From: Pseudopithomyces maydicus
Lineage: Eukaryota; Ascomycota; Dothideomycetes; Pleosporales; Didymosphaeriaceae
Assembly: GCA_026873275.1 (NCBI GenBank)
Contig: JANTUC010000020.1
Span: 1-64,000 of the forward strand
Direction: 5' to 3'
DNA: 64,000 bases
Numbering within the stretch: position 1 is the stretch's first letter; each line of letters begins with the position of its first letter. Positions 12,901 to 23,113 of this stretch are shown here, piece after piece. The notes beneath the pieces were generated by a model. It was not told the DNA's origin, searched no databases, and was given only the letters and a program-made list of their open reading frames with translations. A program made the translations under genes and the position numbers.

Positions 12901-15900
12901 TCAACCGCGCTGAAGAGACAAATCCAGATGTCTCACTGCTTCCGTAGGTTTGTCGCAGATGTACGCCACCTGCCCACTGCTGAATGTGCGAGGTTCGCAG
13001 CGGTTCGCCACCGGCACAGATGAGTTTCAGCGATGGGACTACGTCCGGACTGCCAATGGTATCGAGGACAGTTGGGGTGAGGAACGCCCATGTAGCGCCC
13101 ATCTTGGATATAGCCGATGGAAGTCGGAATCGTCGATCCTCTTCAGAAGGGATACACAAGCATCCGCCATGGAGCAAAGAGCCCAAGGTCTCGGCAATGG
13201 CACCTGCGAAACTGTAGGATCCGAACTGCAGCACCCTCGTGCTGTTGGTGATCTCGACAGAATACTCGTACTGGATTGCAGAGCATGACGAGCGATGCAC
13301 AATCCTGCAGCCCTTGGGTTCACCAGTACTACCCGAGGTGAAAATCACGTAGGCGGTATTGTTAGGCGACGTGGTGGGAAGCTGCTGCTTCAGCGCAGGG
13401 AGCTTCTGCAACGATTCCCTGTTCACGACGAACATGTCCTGTACCGAATTCTTCAGTACCTGGGCACTCGTTGCCGATGTCAAAGCTCGCTTGCTCTTCA
13501 CTTTGCGGCACATCAATGCCAGACGTTCAGTAGGCAGTGAGTGATCAAGGAGCAGGAAAGCGCCGCCAGCTTTCAGCACGGCTACTACGGCGACGACCGT
13601 CCACATGGATTTCTCAAAGCAGATCGGGACGACCTCTTCGTTTTGGACGCCGCTCTTGACAAGGTGGGATGCCAATCGGGAGGACAATGCGTCAAGTTCG
13701 GCATATGTCATTTCTCCGTCCCAAGCACAGATAGCCTGAGCTTGAGGCCGTGCTGTTACCTGCTCGGCGAAGACATCGTGGAGGCATCTCTCGACAGGGT
13801 GATGGGATGTTCTTGTTCCAGCGCCACAGTTCCTGTCTCTCTTGGTCGGTCGTGAGGTCGAGATCGTGCACACGGGATGTAGTGTCGCTGGTCAAAGCAT
13901 TGATTGCCTTGCTCATCGTCCAGGCGATGCGGTTCGCCTGCACGACATCTATGCAAGTCGTTCTGAAGTTGACGCTGACTTGCATGACGTTTCGGCCGTA
14001 TGCTGCACCGATGGCGATGTCGTACTGAGCGCACGATGTTAGCCTCGAATTTTCGATTCTACAAAAGACATCTTACCTCTGTGAGATCCTGTCCCTCTTG
14101 GAAGTCCAGTGCTACGCTTGCACTGTTGGGAGCCTCAGTGTCATCAACGCGCTGCAGGGACAAGGCAGTGTTGAACAGTGCAGATGTCCCCAGCTTCAAG
14201 AGGCTGTGTATGCTTGCCAGGGAGAACGTCTGATGAGACAACGAGTTCATGTAGTCGAGCTGGACTGATTTCAAGGCTTCTATCACGGTTAGCTGTTCAT
14301 GGATATTTACCCGGCATGCAAGCATGGCCATCAATGGTCCAAAGATATCGTTGACGCCGTCGATCGGAAGATCACGTCCAGAGGCGAGGTTTCCGAAACA
14401 CGGGGTCATGGAATCCGTGTAGCGGCTCAGAACGAGTGCCCATGCTGTTTGAATGATGGTAGCAGGGGTGATCTCCCAGGTCTGACAGAACGCGTGGATG
14501 GCGCTCGCATCAAGATCGGGCACATTGACTGCCAACACTCTGCTATTCTCTTCCTTGGCTGGCGTGATGGAAGGGAAGTAGCATGGCTCAACACCATCAA
14601 GGTATTGAGACCAGTAGAAACTGGCTTCCTCCTGCGACTGCTCCTTCTGGTATGCAATCACGTCCTTGAACGAGACGCCATACGGGTCAAGCTCAAAGTC
14701 GTACGCCCTCTGGAAGTCTCGTGCCACGATACCTCGGGAGTGAGCATCCACAATCGCGTGGTTGACATCGAGGCATATGAAGCACCTTGTGGTTCGCCAG
14801 CTGGCAGATAGAAAGATGATGCTGAAGGCGGCCTACATGTTGAGATGCAGGATTATGACGAGCCCGGAACGTATCGACCGTCACAGTCCCCACGGAGTCT
14901 GTAAAGAACGAAACGCTCGGTTCTGGGTCCTTCAGAACCATGTTCATGATTCCAGAGCTTCCAGGCACGTTGTCAACGAGAAGAGTGCGCAGCATCGAGT
15001 GTCGCTGGACGACGGCCTTCCATGCCTGTCGCAGCCGAGCTATATCAACAAAGCCACTCTGCTTTGGTGCCACTTCCCAGATGAAGCAGTGCCAGTAGGC
15101 ATCCGCGTCCTTGTTCTGGCTCGCCAAGATACCTTCCTGCATAGCAGAGCAAGGGAAAACATCTTCCACGTCCTCGGAACGGACACTCAGACCTGGCAAG
15201 GTAGTCTTGCAGAAATGGTCAAGGTTGGCGTATGAGTCAAACGCCAGAGGGAGGTCGCTCAGTGTCCATTCAGATGCCTGGACGCCAAGAACAGACGGTA
15301 TCTCGGTCAAGGTAGTCTTGAACCGCTGGACGAGATCCGAAATGCGTTGTTGGTGCTTGACGTTCTTGGGCCTGACGAGGGTCACGCTCATGCAGCCTTG
15401 GTCGATGCCGACAAGAACCTCGAACAACGAAAAGCGACGAGTCTTCCCTGCAGCTGCGGGCTCCGAAGCCTCGGGCACAGTCAAGTTCTTGAATAGAGCA
15501 TCGGTGCGCTCGAGTTGTTGGTACAAACCCTGGTAGTTGAACATGACCTCTGCAGGGAAACCAGACAGGAATCGATCCGCGGTACTTTGATCAGCGAACT
15601 GAGATGCAAAGTAGGACCAGCCATTATGCTTGAAACTGCGTATGCAGTCCTTAGTCTGGCGGATGGCATCAACTAGGTTCTTGCCCACGCTGCTCGACAC
15701 ATGGACCGGGAACATGCTCGTGAACCATCCCACCGTTCGTGTCAAGTCAACACTGTCGTCCCAGGTCTCGCGACCGTGCGTTTCATTGAAAATTGAAGGC
15801 ACTTCCCGGTCCGTGAAGGTCACAGCGAAAGAGTGCATCAGTGCCGCAATCATGAGCTCCATGGGACGCGTCGAGAAAGTCTCGTTGCAGCTTCCAAGCA

Positions 15901-18900
15901 GAGCAGTTGTAGCTTCCTGACTAATCATGAACTGCTCACTGACAGTGCTGCTGTTGATGACATCGACTGGATCTACGCCCCAGTAGGAGAGGTGGGACGA
16001 GTCCGCAGCGGTGTGAACTCCTTTAGGCGCATTCTCGGTAATGTACTTGGCCTGAGCAGCGTGCCAAGATTGGAAGGAAATCGAGGGCGCATGTGGAAGC
16101 GTGCGGTCTAGAAGCAAGTCTTCTAATTCCTCAAGAAGCGCACGCCATGAAACCAAATCAACTACCAGGTGGTGGATGGCCATGAACAACTGTTGACGTT
16201 CGCCTCCATCGCAGTGGACAGCTGCTAGTACTGGCCCCTTTTCAGCGTCTAGAACAGTTCGGCTCTGGAGAAGGTGGGGAGTTATGACTGCCATTTCGTT
16301 AGACAAGACATGCTCCACAGTGAAAGAGCCATGTTCGTCGTCGGAAATGTACTGGTGCCACTGCTCGCCCGCCTTCTTGGCAAATCGAGCTCGAAGCATC
16401 GAGTGCCGCTGCACAAGCGTCAAAAGAGCCTTTTGAAGCTTCTCAAATTGTACTGGTTTGCTGAGCTCCAGGAAGAAGGTCTGATCGAAGCTGCCTGGTC
16501 CGCCCTTTTCACACTGGAAATAGAGTTGCTGGATTGGGGTCAGCCCAAATGGCGTGTTGACCTTGTCCGCTGCAGCCACGATAGCCTGGCCTGTACTGTG
16601 AACTCCAATGTGACGGGAGATCTGGGCGATGGTCTTCTTCTCGAGAATCTCCCTTGTTGAAAGAGTGATTCCGAGTTTGCGCATGGCTGAGGATAGTTGC
16701 ATGGCAACGATCGAGTCACCACCTAGTCGGAAGAAGCTGTCATCCACGCCGATGGTCTCAGCTTGGATGTTCAAAATGCGTGCCCACAGCTGCTGCAGCG
16801 TGCGTTCCGTCTCGGTAGTTGGCAGTCGCTTTGAGCCCTGCTGGGTTCGTAGCTCTGCTAGCTTCTGTGCCGAGAACGATGCACCGATCTCACGTAGCTG
16901 CCGCCTGTCGGTCTTGCCAGATTGCATCATGGGCAGACGCGCTACGGAGAAATACACTGTGGGGACCATGTAGCTGGGCAATCGGTCCTCGAGCTTCTTG
17001 TCCAGCTCGCTGGGATAGATCACCTCGGCCACAGGGGCGAGAGCTCCCTTGTCTGTAGCTGTCTCGCCATCCATTTGCAGGAATGCAGCGATCATCGACT
17101 TGTCTGGCTTGTCTGATCCAGAAGGCGAGATAACTTCAACTGCAAGCTGGGTAACACCAGGCATGTAACTGTACAGACAGCGTTCGATTTCTTCGAGCTC
17201 CACACGCTGCCCGCGAACCTTGACCTGGCTATCCTTACGGCCGATGTAGACAAGGTTTCCGACCGGGTCGTACCGAACCAAGTCACCTGTCTTGTAGAAC
17301 CTAGACTCACGCCCTTCGAGCCATGCTGGGTTGTGAATGAAGGCCGATGCAGTCTTCTCTGTGTCGTTCAGATAGCCGCGCGCAAGGATCGGCCCTTCGA
17401 GGAGAAGTTCACCAACCGAACCAAGTGGCGCCAGCCTATCATGGTTGGTTGGATCGACCACCCAGCTCACTGAAGAGATTGAGGTACCAATGGTACCCGG
17501 GTTGTATTCTCCTTCCCCGGCGTAGCTGGTAGCAACGACGCAGCATTCGCTAGGTCCGTAGGCGTTCATAGTTTGGATCCCGGTGCCTGACCATCTGTTC
17601 CAGTCCTCGGCGCTGACCTTCTCACCTCCCAAGACCAAGGTCTTAAGAGACGGGACGAGACTGGAGTTGGCTTGAAGCAGTCTCGCCACAGATGGAGTCA
17701 GCAAGACCCAGTTGGCTTGAGTGTCGTTGAAGGCCTTAATCAGGTCGCTTCGGTCGGACTCGGAAGGTACGCAGACGCATCCACCATAGACCAGTGTGGT
17801 AATGATCTCTGTGATACATGCGTCGAAACTGCAAGATGCGAATTGAAGCACGCGCGACTGGTTGTTGATGTTCAACGCTTTTCCGTGAGCCAGACATCCC
17901 GTGGATGCAGCTTGGTGGTCGATTACGACTCCCTTGGGCACACCGGTACTTCCAGACGTGAATACCACGTATGCAGCATTGCTTGGTGTTGCCCCACGAC
18001 GACTAGGGTAAGTCGATAGCTGATGAATTGATGCTTCGCTAACAGTGACAACCTGACGACCTGGGCCAGTCCAGTGGGCCGAGTGGCGCGCTGACGCAAG
18101 GATCACCTTCGCCTTGGTCTGCCGCAGGATCTCTTCATGTCGGCTTGCTGGGTGGTCTGGGTCGAGCAGGACAAAGGCCCCGCCAGCCTTGAGGACAGCT
18201 AGCATGGCGACGATGGTCCATATCGACTTCTCAAAGTACAGCGGCACCAAAGTCTCGACCTTGGCAAGTCCAACCCGGTTGACGAGATGACCCGCTAGCT
18301 TAGACGATAGCTCGTCGAGTCTACCGTACGTCATGTCGCCGTCCCACCCGCAGATGGCTGGAGCACCAGGTTGGGTCAGGGCCTTCGCTCTGATAACGTC
18401 GTGCAGGCATAGTTCGGTAGGAGCCAGAGCCCGGGAGTTCCAGTCAACGACCTGCTTCAGACCGCTCTGAGACATGAGGTTGAGGTCGCCAAGTTTTCCG
18501 GACGGGTTTGCAACGATAGCGCGGACGCATTGGCTGACTGCCTTCAAAACGTTTACAGCTTGGAAGGAAGAAATCTTCGAGCTATGGTAACCGCATGCCA
18601 GGCCGAACGAGCTTTCGAATTCATCCACGTGGAGAACCAAGCCGTACTCGCTTGGGTCGTGCTCCTCGCATCGACGGATGGCAATGTCCTCGCCGTTCAA
18701 TACTGAGTCGTCGCCATAGCGCTGGTAGCTCATAGCCGTGTTGAACAGGCTACGACCTCCCAGTTGCAACGCGTGCTGAACACTGGCCAAAGAGCACAGT
18801 TGATTCTCACTGCTTTCAGTACTGTCCGATTGGACCTTGCGCAGGGTGTCCAGGACACCCGCAGAGCTCTGAACATCCGCACGACATGTCAGCATGTTAA

Positions 18901-21900
18901 TTGTGGGGCCAACAATGTCGTTGATCTGGTTGATCGGCAGATGGCGCCCCGAGGAGAGGTAGCCGAAACACGGGTCTGTCGTGTTGGAGAACATTCCCAG
19001 TATCACGGCCCATGCGACCTGGACTACGCTGAACGACGTAAGTTCGTACTTATGGCAGAAGGCGCGCAACGCCGACATGTCCTCGATGTGTACGTGTGTT
19101 CGAAGCACCTCGTCCGAGCCGTCGTTTATAGCGGAGACGGTTTTAGTGGGCAGCAAACACGGCTCGATTCCAGCGAGGTAGTTCTTCCAGTAACCGAGAT
19201 ACTTGTCGGGATCCTCTTGTTGGACAATCGAGATGTAATCGCTGTAGAGGGGAGGAGCGGAGAACGTCTGGTTCTCAGAGTAGGCGAGGATCAAATCGCG
19301 ATACAAGAGAGTGATGGAGTGACCATCGATGATCGCGTGGTTGATCTCGAGAATGCAATAAATTGATTCATCTGGAAGTTCGTAAATGCTGAGGTGATGC
19401 TCAAGTCCATGACGCTGTGCCTTGGAAACCGCCACATGCTGGTTGAAGAGGTCCAGAGTGGTCGTGGGCTGCTTGACCTGAACGTGCTTGAGGCCCGGTG
19501 ACTTGTTCCTCAACACGATCTGTGCTGCACCGGGTATCCCAGGTAGATCGACTGCGAAGACGGTGCGTAATGCACTGTGATGCTTCACAACTGCCTGCCA
19601 CGCATTTTCTAGTCGTGTTGCAGAAATCTGGGACTTTCCAGGAGCTGCTGTTACCTGGAAAGCTGCGCGAACCCAATAGTTCTGCGGCTGAACGATCTGG
19701 TTCATCAGGATGGCTTGCTGCATGGCCGAGCACCGATATATATCCTCGACGTCCGAAAGCTGCGAGATCCCGAGCTTAGGCAACGTTACACTCGAGAACT
19801 GATCAAGGCTGTCATAATCTTGGAAAGCCTTCGAGAAGTCGTGTAAAGTGTACATCGGGCTTGCGTTGTTTAGGAGCGTGACGATGTCTTGCATTGTTGT
19901 CTTGTAATGCTCGATCCATTGGGAGATACGATCTTGGTGCTTAATGTGTCGGTTGTACATAAACGACACCATTGCCTTGCCGCCAATAACAGCAATAGAT
20001 ACAACGAACGTGGCGAATCGCCCACCCTGTCGGCTAACATCAAGTTCCTGGTTATTGGGAGCATCGCATCGCCGGAAAAGCGCATCTTGTCTCTCAAACT
20101 GCTGGTAAAGACCCTGGTAGTTGACAAGGACCTCAGGTGGTGCTTGCATTTTGAAAGTCTCAATACCCTCGGGGTTGTAGAACCGCGAAGTAAAGTATCC
20201 CCAGCCTTTGTAGGGCAGACTACGACGACTGTCCTTAGTCCGTCGAATTGTGTCAGAGAGATTTGCACACTTGGTAGCGGAGTCTAAGGGCGATAGAGTC
20301 GTGAACCAACCAACAGTGCTGGAAAGATCGATCTGGTCACTCCATGACTCACGACCGTGGCCTTCGTTGAATATGGTAGGAATGTTCCTATCCTGGAAGA
20401 CATCACCAAAGGAATGAACCAGACCAGCAAGGAACAGCTCTACCGGCTCCGTACGAAGTCCGGCGTTGGCATTTCCCAGAATCGAAGCTGTTACCTGGGA
20501 GTCTAGAGAGAATTCATGTTTGACAATATCCGACCAGGTGCTCAGATGATTACCAATCCCCCAGTACGAAGTCATGGGAGGTTTTATCTCGAAGGGCAGA
20601 ACCGACTTCGGTGTAAGCTGGCTCTGGGCGAAAGTGCGTTGAAGCTGGCACCAAGATTGAAAAGCCATTGTATGTGAGCTCTTAGTAGATCCTGTGAGGA
20701 TTAACTGTTCCACATCTTGCAGAATGATTCGCCAGGAGATCAAATCAACAAACAAATGGTTGACGGTGACGAAGAGCTTCTGGCCTGAACTGGTCTCGAA
20801 TAGATCTGCTGCAACAATAGGACCATGCTCGAAGTCCAGCGACTCTCGACTGGTGGTAATGATGGATCCGATTGACTCTTCACTCATAGGGCGGTGGTGT
20901 TGCCAGCGAAGCGACCCCAAGATATCCTTAGTGATATATTGACGCCAGGTGCCATCCGGTTGCTGTTTGATTCGGGCTCGCAGCATAGCATGCCTGTGGA
21001 TAGCAGCTTCCAGAGCCGATAGCATCACGCTAGGGGATACCGTAATGCTCAATCGTAGATAGAAGCATTGGTCAAAAACCTGATCCTGTGTGGGGAAGGC
21101 CTGAATAAACATCTGTTGAATGGGCGACAATTCGAAGGGAACGTTGATTTGCTCATCACCTAATGATTTGAAATCAGTAGTCCTGGTCGTGGCTAGTTTA
21201 GCTAATGCTTTGATGTTCTTCGCTTTCACGATGTTTTGTGTGGTGAGGTTTATCCCCTCCGCTGCACAGAGTGACACAACCTGCATTGCTGAAATCGAGT
21301 CCCCGCCAATTCGAAAAAGGCTGTCGTCAAGGCCTATCTCAGAAGGTTGTAGATTCAAGACTCGAGCCCAAATTGTTTGCAGTTGATTCTCCATTTCGGT
21401 CTTAGGCTTGCGACTGTCGTTATCGTGCATCTTGCGCATTTGCGCCAGTTGCTGGGAAAAAATAGAGGCACCTAGCTCTCGCAACTTCTTCCGATCGGTC
21501 TTGCCTGATGTCGTCATTGGTACCCGGTCGATAGGTATGTACACTGTAGGTACCATGTGAATGGGGAGGGCCTGCTTGAGGTGGTTCTCGACAGCTTGTA
21601 CCCAAGAATCAAAGAGGGGGATGTCTTTGCTATCTTGAATACTCTTATGGTATTCGATAGACTTTGTTTCTTTCCAACAGATGAATGCTGCTAGGGTTGA
21701 TTTTCCGCCATCAGCATTAGGTTTGATGACTTCTACAATAGCGTCTTTAGTGGTCAAATTATACTGGCGAAGATGATGCTCAATCTCCCCAAGTTCTACG
21801 CGTTGCCCACGCACTTTGATCTGTCCGTCATCTTTACGGCCAACATACACCAAATTACCATAGGCATCATACCGAACCAGATCACCTGTCTTATATAGTC

Positions 21901-23113
21901 TTCCTCGTCGTCCGCGCTTCAATAGCCATGTCGGATCATTAATGAAGGAAGTTTCTGTCTTCTGCGTGTCGTTGAGGTAGCCACGCGCAAGGATTGGTCC
22001 CTCTACTAAGAGTTCACCAATTGATCCGTGTGGCACGAGTTTGTTGTGGTCTTCCGGATCGACCAACCAATTCAAGGATGCGATAGGCTGCCCAATCATT
22101 CCTGACTTGAACTCTTTGGAGTGTGGATTGTGTTCGTTCTCGCGACCATACCCGACACAGAAGACGCAGCATTCCGTAGGCCCGTATCCATTCATCGTTT
22201 TGATATTGTTCCATCTTTCCCACTCCTCAGAGGTCACTCGTTCTCCTCCTAATACCAGGATCTGGAGAGATGGTAAATCACTTGGATTCAGGAGTCGCGC
22301 AACGGACGGGGTAAGAAATGTCCAGTTGACGCCCATAGTATTAATAGCCTTTGCCAGATTATTCTGACGGTCAAGTTCAGAGGGAACACATATACAGCCC
22401 CCAAATAATAAAGTTGTTACAATTTCAGCAATACAGGCGTCGAATGTATAAGAAGCGAACTGAAGGGCTCGAGTGGAATTGGTGAAACCGAACTGGTGTC
22501 CGTGGTTGATACAGCTTGTTGAGACTGCTCTGTGCTCCAAGACCACACCTTTGGGTACACCTGTGCTCCCAGAAGTGAAAATGGCGTACGCAGCGTTCTT
22601 CGGTTCTACTGCAGTATCAAGCACCACCTCTGGTAGCTGGCTGGTCAATTCTCTGTTGATGGTAACAGTGCGGTCTGACGGAGTCCAGAGACCAGAATAT
22701 CGTGTCGATACGAGCGCCACCGTCGCATTAGTTTGTTGGAAAATTTTCGCATGTCGCGCTGGAGTATCTGGATCCAACGGTACAAACGCTCCTCCGGCTT
22801 TGAGCACCGCCAACATGGCGACAACTGTCCACATCGACTTCTCAAAGCACAACAGAACAAATGACTCAGGTTTAACGCCCAGCTGAACTAGGTGGCCTGC
22901 CACCTTTGTGGAAAGCCTATCAAGCTCCCCATACGTTATCTGACCATCCCATGCGCATATGGCTGGAGCGTCAGCTCTGATCTGAGCCTTGGTCTTGATG
23001 AGCTCGTGAACACAGTATTCAATGGCTTCCGGAACCCTTTCATGCTGACACCACTTCTTTGGAGTTTTTGGATTGGTTGGTTCTCGGAGCGATGGTAAAT
23101 TCAATTTTTCCAT
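1..23113 (-). CDS. Giant six-module nonribosomal peptide synthetase (3' end beyond window)
   Basis: A multimodular NRPS that activates, epimerises, N-methylates and condenses six building blocks in the cytosol. Domain order from the start at 23113: A-T-E, C-A-T-E, C-A-T, C-A-T, C-A-nMT-T, C-A-T, terminal C. Seen in the sequence: six A3 cores of the FTSGSTG type, six carrier motifs GGDSI, two epimerase HHxxxD-type sites, five internal condensation sites and one terminal SHAQYDG site. The start is the first Met before the A1 domain; there is no N-terminal C domain, as in HC-toxin-synthetase-like enzymes. Two long intact stretches (14693-23113 and 2835-8957) are joined by regions with one 52-bp intron (14025-14076) and about a dozen single-base frame breaks, most in short G or C runs. 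I infer sequence errors rather than decay, because unrelated conserved genes here show the same lesion. Roughly 7,600 residues are present. The gene diverges from the alpha/beta-hydrolase at 25657. The product is unknown. Confidence 0.95.
930..4269 (-). other. NRPS module 6: C-A6-T6
   Basis: The C domain (about 4150-2900) has EDVYPCSPLQ and HHALYDGWS, and is close to the module 4 C domain. A6 (about 2860-1280) follows one extra base in the CCC at 2869-2871. It has FTSGSTGEPKG, SYSFAGCLVE and TYGSSEVSG; by-eye code A G V F C G T G V, identical to A4. T6 carries LGGDSIT near 1125. C, A and T of modules 4 and 6 look like a recent module duplication. Confidence 0.85.
4270..8769 (-). other. NRPS module 5: C-A5-nMT-T5 (N-methylating)
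   Basis: Intact open frame. The C domain (about 8720-7400) has AQARLWFLEQ and an HHIVSDGWS site. A5 (about 7350-6030) has FTSGSTGLPKG, AFDASTWEI and CYGPTE; by-eye code D A W L C G C V C. Inserted between A8 and A9 is an N-methyltransferase of about 400 residues (about 5960-4740) with the SAM motif VLEIGSGTGM near 5705-5735 and FNSVLQYFP near 5500. The A10 Lys lies in NQNGKVDRK near 4560. T5 carries LGGDSIA near 4385. The C and A domains read quite differently from the other modules and resemble enniatin/destruxin/cyclosporin-type methylating modules from memory. The predicted product has an N-methyl peptide bond at residue 5. Confidence 0.9.
8770..11974 (-). other. NRPS module 4: C-A4-T4
   Basis: The C domain begins at about 11890 with EDIYPCSPLQ and has an intact HHALYDGWS site near 11485-11510. 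Its second half (about 11000-11200) carries at least four single-base frame breaks. The A4 frame is open from 11026 to 8996, with A domain about 10580-9060, FTSGSTGQPKG, SYSFAGCLVE and TYGSSEAAG. By-eye code A G V F C G T G V, lacking Asp235 and the same as A6. T4 (LGGDSIA near 8880) is reached through one missing base near 8998-9001. Downstream neighbour is the N-methylating module 5. Confidence 0.85.
11975..15199 (-). other. NRPS module 3: C-A3-T3 (contains intron and frame breaks)
   Basis: The C domain starts near 15180 (EDVFPCSAMQ). Its active-site motif NHAIVDA lies just past a single extra base at 14772-14773. A 52-bp intron (14025-14076) falls near its end. A3 runs about 13800-12290 with FTSGSTGEPKG and an unusual SYSFAGAIAE segment: Ala-Gly replaces the Asp-Ala that normally starts the specificity pocket. 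By-eye code A G A F C G T G F. T3 has LGGDSIG near 12100. Frame breaks occur at 13804-13806 (GGG), 12544-12546 (GGG), 11972-11973 and 11905-11906. Each is healed by removing one base from a run of G or C. There is no epimerase, so an L or achiral residue is expected. Confidence 0.85.
14025..14076 (-). other. Intron in NRPS (52 bp)
   Basis: On the minus strand the 5' site is GTAAGA at 14076-14071 and the 3' site is CTCAG ending at 14025, with a GCTAAC branch-like motif about 20 bases before the acceptor. Removing it joins a codon ending GAG to TAC in phase 0 and restores the C-domain C-terminal region (DLTE then YDIAIGAAYG). Without removal the frame hits a stop within seven codons. It is the only intron I can support in the 23 kb gene. 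Confidence 0.8.
15200..19829 (-). other. NRPS module 2: C-A2-T2-E2
   Basis: C domain at about residues 1120-1540 with the active-site motif NHAIIDGHS (second His and Asp kept). It follows an epimerase, so by position it should be a D-donor, L-acceptor type. A2 is about 1562-2078 with FTSGSTGVPK and AYGPSE. T2 carries GGDSI with Ser at about 2134. E2 is about 2185-2605 with an intact HHLVVDLVSW motif, NETHGRETW and TVGWFTS. By-eye pocket code D A T L V G A V V, which keeps Asp235 and is rather hydrophobic. Prediction: D residue at position 2. Modules 1 and 2 resemble each other in A domain style (SYTFDACI versus SCSFDACI) and differ from modules 3, 4 and 6. Confidence 0.9.
19830..23113 (-). 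other. NRPS module 1: A1-T1-E1
   Basis: Initiation module. A1 covers about residues 27-545, with A3 core at residues 179-188 (FTSGSTGVPK), A5 NGYGPTE near 308-314 and A10 Lys in TSGKTD near 535-540. T1 has IGGDS with the carrier Ser at about residue 606. E1 spans about 655-1085. Its His motif reads NHLFVDLISW, so the first His of HHxxxD is Asn while the second His, taken as catalytic, is kept. Further E motifs are present: EGHGRESW, TVGWFTT and NYQGLYQQ. By-eye nonribosomal code (GrsA positions 235-331): D A A F V G G V F, with Asp235 present, so an ordinary alpha-amino acid is expected. The epimerase implies a D residue at position 1. No condensation domain precedes A1, so this module starts the chain. 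Confidence 0.9.

Noticed and set aside
12000..14000. Splitting the NRPS region into several separate genes
   Set aside because: The fragments each end and begin in the middle of a domain and join to a regular module order when the frame steps and one intron are considered.
1..23113. NRPS as a pseudogene created by RIP
   Set aside because: RIP makes C-to-T changes and stop codons, whereas the breaks here are single-base indels between otherwise well-conserved blocks, and similar breaks occur in conserved single-copy genes.
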